Positions 60,433-64,000 of a DNA stretch of 64,000 nt are shown piece after piece. Position 1 is the stretch's first letter, and the number at the start of each line of letters is the position of its first letter. The position numbers and the translations under genes were made by a program. The DNA comes from Deltaproteobacteria bacterium (lineage in GTDB: Bacteria > Desulfobacterota > Syntrophorhabdia > Syntrophorhabdales > JANXAF01): positions 40,851 to 104,850 of the forward strand of contig JAOADT010000007.1 in NCBI GenBank assembly GCA_026417175.1. The letters are read 5' to 3'. The notes below the pieces were generated by a model that did no database searches, was not told where the DNA came from, and worked only from the letters and a program-made list of their open reading frames with translations.

Positions 60433-61586
60433 AACACAAAACGGATCTGAGTAATGCACCTTTTTAAAACCCAGTATATAGGTACAGTCAATGCCACCAC
60501 TAGACTCATGAGAAGGTACAGATTCCTATATCCTAGATAAGGAATGAGTGCTCCCGCCACGTATGGGCCGATACCCGCACCTATATCGAGAAAGATGTAA
60601 TATGTTGATATGGCAAGTCCTATTCTTTTGTCCGAAACTTTTTTTACAGCTTCCGCTTGGCCCAATGACAGGATATTCCCATATCCCAACCCGATAAATA
60701 CGGCAGAAATAACAAGGGAAACCCCACTTCTCGTGTCTGCTAGAAGGAACATTCCTACTGAAAAGAAGAGAATACACGGGTAAAGCACTTTTTCAGCACC
60801 CCACATATCTAAGAGACGTCCCGAGATAGGTCTTGTTGTGAAAACCGTGATGGCATAAAAAATAAAGAAGTATCCGGCAATCCTATCAAGCTTTATACTT
60901 GTACCATACATGGATATAAAAGCAAGAACTGAGGAATATGAGAGCCCTGTGATCATTATTAATGAAGATACTGGAATTGCCGTGAATTCTATGTACTTTG
61001 ATGAATCCTTATCACTTTTTGTATTTTTGACCTCATATTTTTTTTGATCAGATATCATAAAGGACAAAACCAATGAAAAAAATGAAACGATAATGGCTAC
61101 TGAAAATAACATTCCGAAATTGTTCTTCCTCAGAAATTCCATACCAATAAAAGGACCTAGAGCGGCCGCTATTATCTGGCCTAAAGTATAATAGGCTATG
61201 CCCTCTCCTCGCTTAGACGCGGGCAGTATACGTGCGGCTATAGTCCCGCCTGCATTGTGAACTATGCCAAAAGATACACCATGCAAGAATCTTACAACTA
61301 TCAGAGATGTCGCCTTGTTTGCAAAAGGGTAAAAAATGGAGAGTAGAAAGAACAAAAAGGCTCCGTAAATCACGATTTTCCTTGGTGAGGTTCCAATTGC
61401 TTTCGATCCTGCATACAATCTCCCGAAGAGTATCCCAATTACGAATATTCCAGAAGCGAGTCCCGATATAGCCGTAGATTCTTTAAGAACAAAACTTGCA
61501 TAAGGTGCAATTGTGGATACAAGAATATAAAAGACAAAGTATACGAAGAAGTTTAAAAATGCTACTGTAAGGAATTCTTTGTTCAA
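60429..61586 (-). CDS. Major facilitator superfamily transporter
   Basis: A 385-residue protein with about twelve hydrophobic segments. The MFS loop motif is G-R-L-Y-A-G-S-K near 55-62, with R-F-L-H-G-V-S-F-G in segment 4 and R-P-I-S-G-R-L-L-D in the second half. It resembles drug or metabolite efflux members. The start is TTG at 61586 without an obvious ribosome binding site; the N-terminal helix fits this start but it is unproven. Its stop shares bases with the stop of the convergent sensor gene. Confidence 0.85.
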   Translation of the reverse strand: MNKEFLTVAFLNFFVYFVFYILVSTIAPYASFVLKESTAISGLASGIFVIGILFGRLYAGSKAIGTSPRKIVIYGAFLFFLLSIFYPFANKATSLIVVRFLHGVSFGIVHNAGGTIAARILPASKRGEGIAYYTLGQIIAAALGPFIGMEFLRKNNFGMLFSVAIIVSFFSLVLSFMISDQKKYEVKNTKSDKDSSKYIEFTAIPVSSLIMITGLSYSSVLAFISMYGTSIKLDRIAGYFFIFYAITVFTTRPISGRLLDMWGAEKVLYPCILFFSVGMFLLADTRSGVSLVISAVFIGLGYGNILSLGQAEAVKKVSDKRIGLAISTYYIFLDIGAGIGPYVAGALIPYLGYRNLYLLMSLVVALTVPIYWVLKRCITQIRFVF

Positions 61587-62116
61587 TATTGGACTTATTA
61601 ATCATAACATACTATTTTAGAGATCACGCAAGATTTGTCATACCAATATGTGAAGAATATATTTTTGAAAGGTGCTGATGAACATATAGATAAGTGTTAA
61701 TGGATCATTTAAAATTGGTTATCCGGATTTCTCTACTGGTTTTCTAGAAAATTAAATTAAGGAGAGCTATGTACATTTTTTTATGTATGATGGAAAATAG
61801 TGTATACAAGTTAAAACCACTATTTAAATTTTAACGCCTAATAAACTAGTAGAGAAAATATAGTTGATATTCCAAGAAGATACATTATGAGATTCATGCA
61901 TCAGGGGAATTTGTGATAGAATGATGAAAGGCAAGTTGATTTCTATCTACACCTGCTAAACTTGTACCACCTCTTTATTTTTTACCCACTTGAATTTCCA
62001 CAATGCATGAGAAAGATGAAACAACAATGGAAGCGTCTAGATTTAGGCTTGAATTGAGATAGGCTCACCTCGGTAAATTTAATAGAAGTGATATCATAGA
62101 TTTGAAGGTGAGCCCT
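61587..62116. other. AT-rich intergenic region before the transposase remnant
   Basis: No gene found. Near its right end GGCTCACCT (62062-62070) and AGGTGAGCC (62106-62114) form a 9-bp inverted repeat with a 35-base loop, which could be part of the end of the inserted element. Confidence 0.45.
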
Positions 62117-63250
62117 ATGGAAAACATAAAGTTGAGTTTCGATAATGGATAGCATTAGAGATGTGTGATATCAATTGATTAGAAGATGAGTTTTTGAGAA
62201 AGAGGTTGGAAAGGAAATAAGATGTTCTAATTGTGGTAGTGAGGTGATTGAGAAGGGGAGTAACAGGAGGAAGGTAGAAACCGTTCTTGGGGAGATGGAG
62301 CTTTAGGGGGAGCGGTTTAAGTGTAAGGGTTGTGAAAGGGAGATTTATCCATTGGATGAGGCCTTAGGGCTTGAGCCTCGGAGGAGGTCTACATTGGAGG
62401 TGGTAGAGAGGGCTTTATGGGCGGCGGTGAAGGTCAGTTATGAGAAGGCATCGGAGTTTTTGAGGAGATTTACTGGTCTTGAGGTAAGTAGGTGTCATAT
62501 TCATTCTCTTGCGATGGAGGAGGACAGAAAGCTACAAGCATGGGAGGAGGAGAAGGTGGAGAGGGTTTTTGAGAGAGGGTTAAGGTTGAGGGACTTTCTT
62601 CTTCTTGTCCTGAGACTCTTTATATTCAGATGGATGGGACAGGGGCCGAGGATCGGGAGAGTGGGCAGTGGATGGAGTGTAAGGTAGGGGCGAGTTTTAG
62701 TCAGAGGGTTTTTGTCTCTAAGAACCGTTTTTGGGTTTTAGATAAGAGGGTGTATGCTTCTATTGAGGATGTGGGACGTTTTACGGAGAAGTTTTTTCTT
62801 CAGTGTGTGAGGCAGGGTGTTTTAGAAGCAAAGAAGGTTTTCTTTATAGGCGATGGGGCAAGTTGGATTCGGAAATTAAAGTAGAGTTATTTTCCTGATG
62901 CTTTAGGGGTTTTGGATCTGTGGTATCTGATTTGGTGAAGAGGGGTCTGTTTTTGTGGAATCTCTTTTAGGTTTAGCTCTTAAGGGAAGCGGAGTGGAGA
63001 TTCTAAGGAGGCTTGGGGGAGAAAAAAGACAGAGGATCATGGAGGCTATGGCCTATGTAGAGAACAATTTAGATTGGATAGAGAATATTCCTATGGTTCA
63101 GGGTTATGGTTCTGGACCTATAGAGAAGATGGTGGATATTGCTGTTTCAAGGAGATTTAAGAGAAGGGATGAGTTGGTATAGAGAAAGAGCCAATCCTTT
63201 GCTGAGGTTGAGGTTTCTCAAACTGAATGGAGAACGGGATGCTTACCGGT
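62117..63250 (+). mobile_element. Broken transposase of an ISKra4-like insertion sequence
   Basis: Pieces of one transposase in different frames, separated by stops and shifts. A zinc-ribbon start C-S-N-C-G-S-E-V lies near 62230, then K-C-K-G-C-E and P-L-D-E-A-L-G-L near 62340-62370. The catalytic-type segment M-D-G-T-G is near 62632, F-I-G-D-G-A-S-W-I near 62850, and the late motif G-Y-G-S-G-P-I-E near 63105 in place of the usual G-S-G-x-V-E. The order fits the ISKra4 group. At least three stops or shifts make it inactive. I could not find clean terminal repeats. Limits are approximate. Confidence 0.6.
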
Positions 63251-63898
63251 CTATGAGAAAACAGAGCTGTGCGAGATCTCTTGCCGCCTAACTCTAAATT
63301 TTGAATGCTTCCAACAACAATAAGGACATGGAAAGGAAAAACATTATAAAGTATTCAAAGCAAGGACTGTGTTTGAGACCATCCAAACATTTTTAAGAAA
63401 ATCTTCATTAGTTTAAGAAAAGTTTTATTAGAAATTATCGGACTATACACATAATAAAAAAAGGACTTTACAACAAAGGCAATTTTTAGTTATCTCTCTT
63501 TTTCAAGGGAACGGCCGGATACTAGTAACATCGCTGCATGTTAATACGAAAATTGAGAAAACCAGGTAAGTGTTCACAATATTTGAGATCTACTTTTAAC
63601 ATCGTACTAGTGGTAAAAGAGGCTATGGGTTAAAATACTTATTCCGAATATTGTCTTATGGTACTAACAAATAATGGGTCGTAAACGTATAGGTATATTA
63701 AGGTTATCGAAGTCAAAAATATGTGATGTTTTCTTTTAATGAGAAGGATCTAAGAATAATTTAGAATGATGGCGAAGAAAATTTGTTAGATAATAATCTA
63801 ATTCGAAACGTGAAGGAGATATTTTTGAATCGGAGTCTTTATGTGTTATAGAGTAAAATTGGACATGCACATTAATTAACCGGTAACATAAATAAATA
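63251..63898. other. AT-rich intergenic region
   Basis: No gene, repeat array or clear structure seen between the transposase remnant and the tRNA-Thr promoter. Confidence 0.5.
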
Positions 63899-63927
63899 TT
63901 GAATTCTTTTAAATGTTCTATTATAAT
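63899..63927 (+). promoter_or_regulatory. Sigma-70-type promoter of tRNA-Thr
   Basis: TTGAAT, a 17-base spacer and TATAAT, ending 11 bases before the tRNA start. Confidence 0.75.
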
Positions 63928-63938
63928 GTAACTTTGAA

Positions 63939-64000
63939 GCTGGTGTAGCTCAACAGGCAGAGCAAGTGATTTGTAATCACTAGGTTGGGGGTTCGAGTCC
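63939..64000 (+). tRNA. tRNA-Thr (TGT), 3' end outside window
   Basis: The first 62 nt of a tRNA: acceptor 5' strand GCTGGTG, D-arm with AGCTCAACAGGCAGAGC, anticodon stem AGTGA/TCACT with loop TTTGTAA (anticodon TGT), variable loop and the start of the T-arm with GGTTCGAGTCC. The acceptor 3' strand is cut off. Confidence 0.92.

Overview
The window is about 64 kb of AT-rich DNA from an anaerobic Gram-negative bacterium. A Pal lipoprotein, a TolC-type outer-membrane channel, TRAP transporters and periplasmic binding proteins indicate an outer membrane. Cytosolic HdrABC/MvhD modules, EtfAB with an Fe-S partner, YedE/YedF selenium-type proteins, a flavin/Fe-S enoate-reductase-like enzyme and several radical SAM proteins point to a sulfate-reducing or syntrophic member of the Desulfobacterota (Deltaproteobacteria sensu lato). 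That placement is inferred from gene content; no rRNA or other phylogenetic marker was tested.

Layout. 0-8.3 kb: housekeeping and selenium-type genes. These are the tail of a radical SAM/SPASM gene, tusA-like and yedE-like genes behind a highly structured 5' leader, two lipoproteins including Pal, a KamA-type radical SAM protein, adk, an FAH-family gene, tRNA-Leu, yedF plus DUF3343, and pyrF. 8.4-11.9 kb: an enoate-reductase-like flavoenzyme with a ferredoxin, then a sigma-54-type promoter and a Leu/Ile/Val-type binding protein. 12.4-17.9 kb (minus strand): three glycosyltransferases, one fused to a mannose-6-phosphate-isomerase-type cupin and one to a helical domain, flanking a decayed GH130 phosphorylase.

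18.4-39.5 kb is the centrepiece: a TRAP transporter (dctP, dctQM), acyl-CoA synthetase, acyl-CoA dehydrogenase, a PAS histidine kinase with an NtrC-type regulator, and a ten-gene, almost gap-free operon (CCG Fe-S protein, EtfB, EtfA, HdrA with a GltD-like insertion, a second HdrA, MvhD, FrhB/FdhB-like, HdrC, HdrB, a third HdrA-like protein). GG-N10-GC sigma-54-type promoters lie before the binding protein at 10.7 kb, dctP, dctQ, the acyl-CoA dehydrogenase and the ten-gene operon. The simplest reading is a sigma-54 regulon: a carboxylate is imported, activated to a CoA thioester and oxidised, and the electrons pass through Etf to a soluble Hdr complex that may bifurcate or confurcate to ferredoxin, NAD(P)H, formate or F420-like partners.

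39.4-45 kb (minus strand): tRNA-Arg directly followed by a periplasmic metallo-beta-lactamase-fold protein, a UbiD decarboxylase, a UbiA prenyltransferase and a nitrate/taurine-type ABC transporter; the UbiD/UbiA pair suggests quinone synthesis. 45-50 kb: a patch with different base composition, holding an intact radical SAM/SPASM gene and an MBL-fold hydrolase followed by a decayed histone-deacetylase-family gene and unassignable sequence. 50.1-53.2 kb: an unrecognised operon of three exported proteins (two coiled-coil proteins and a TPR-PDZ-thioredoxin protein). 53.5-58.9 kb: TetR plus a TolC/MacA/MacB-type efflux operon. 59-61.6 kb: a MASE3-PAS receptor and an MFS transporter. 62-63.3 kb: a broken ISKra4-like transposase. 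The window ends inside tRNA-Thr.

The best candidates for undescribed biology are the yedE leader RNA, with two mutually exclusive helices of which one masks the ribosome binding site, and the sigma-54-controlled Etf/triple-HdrA operon.
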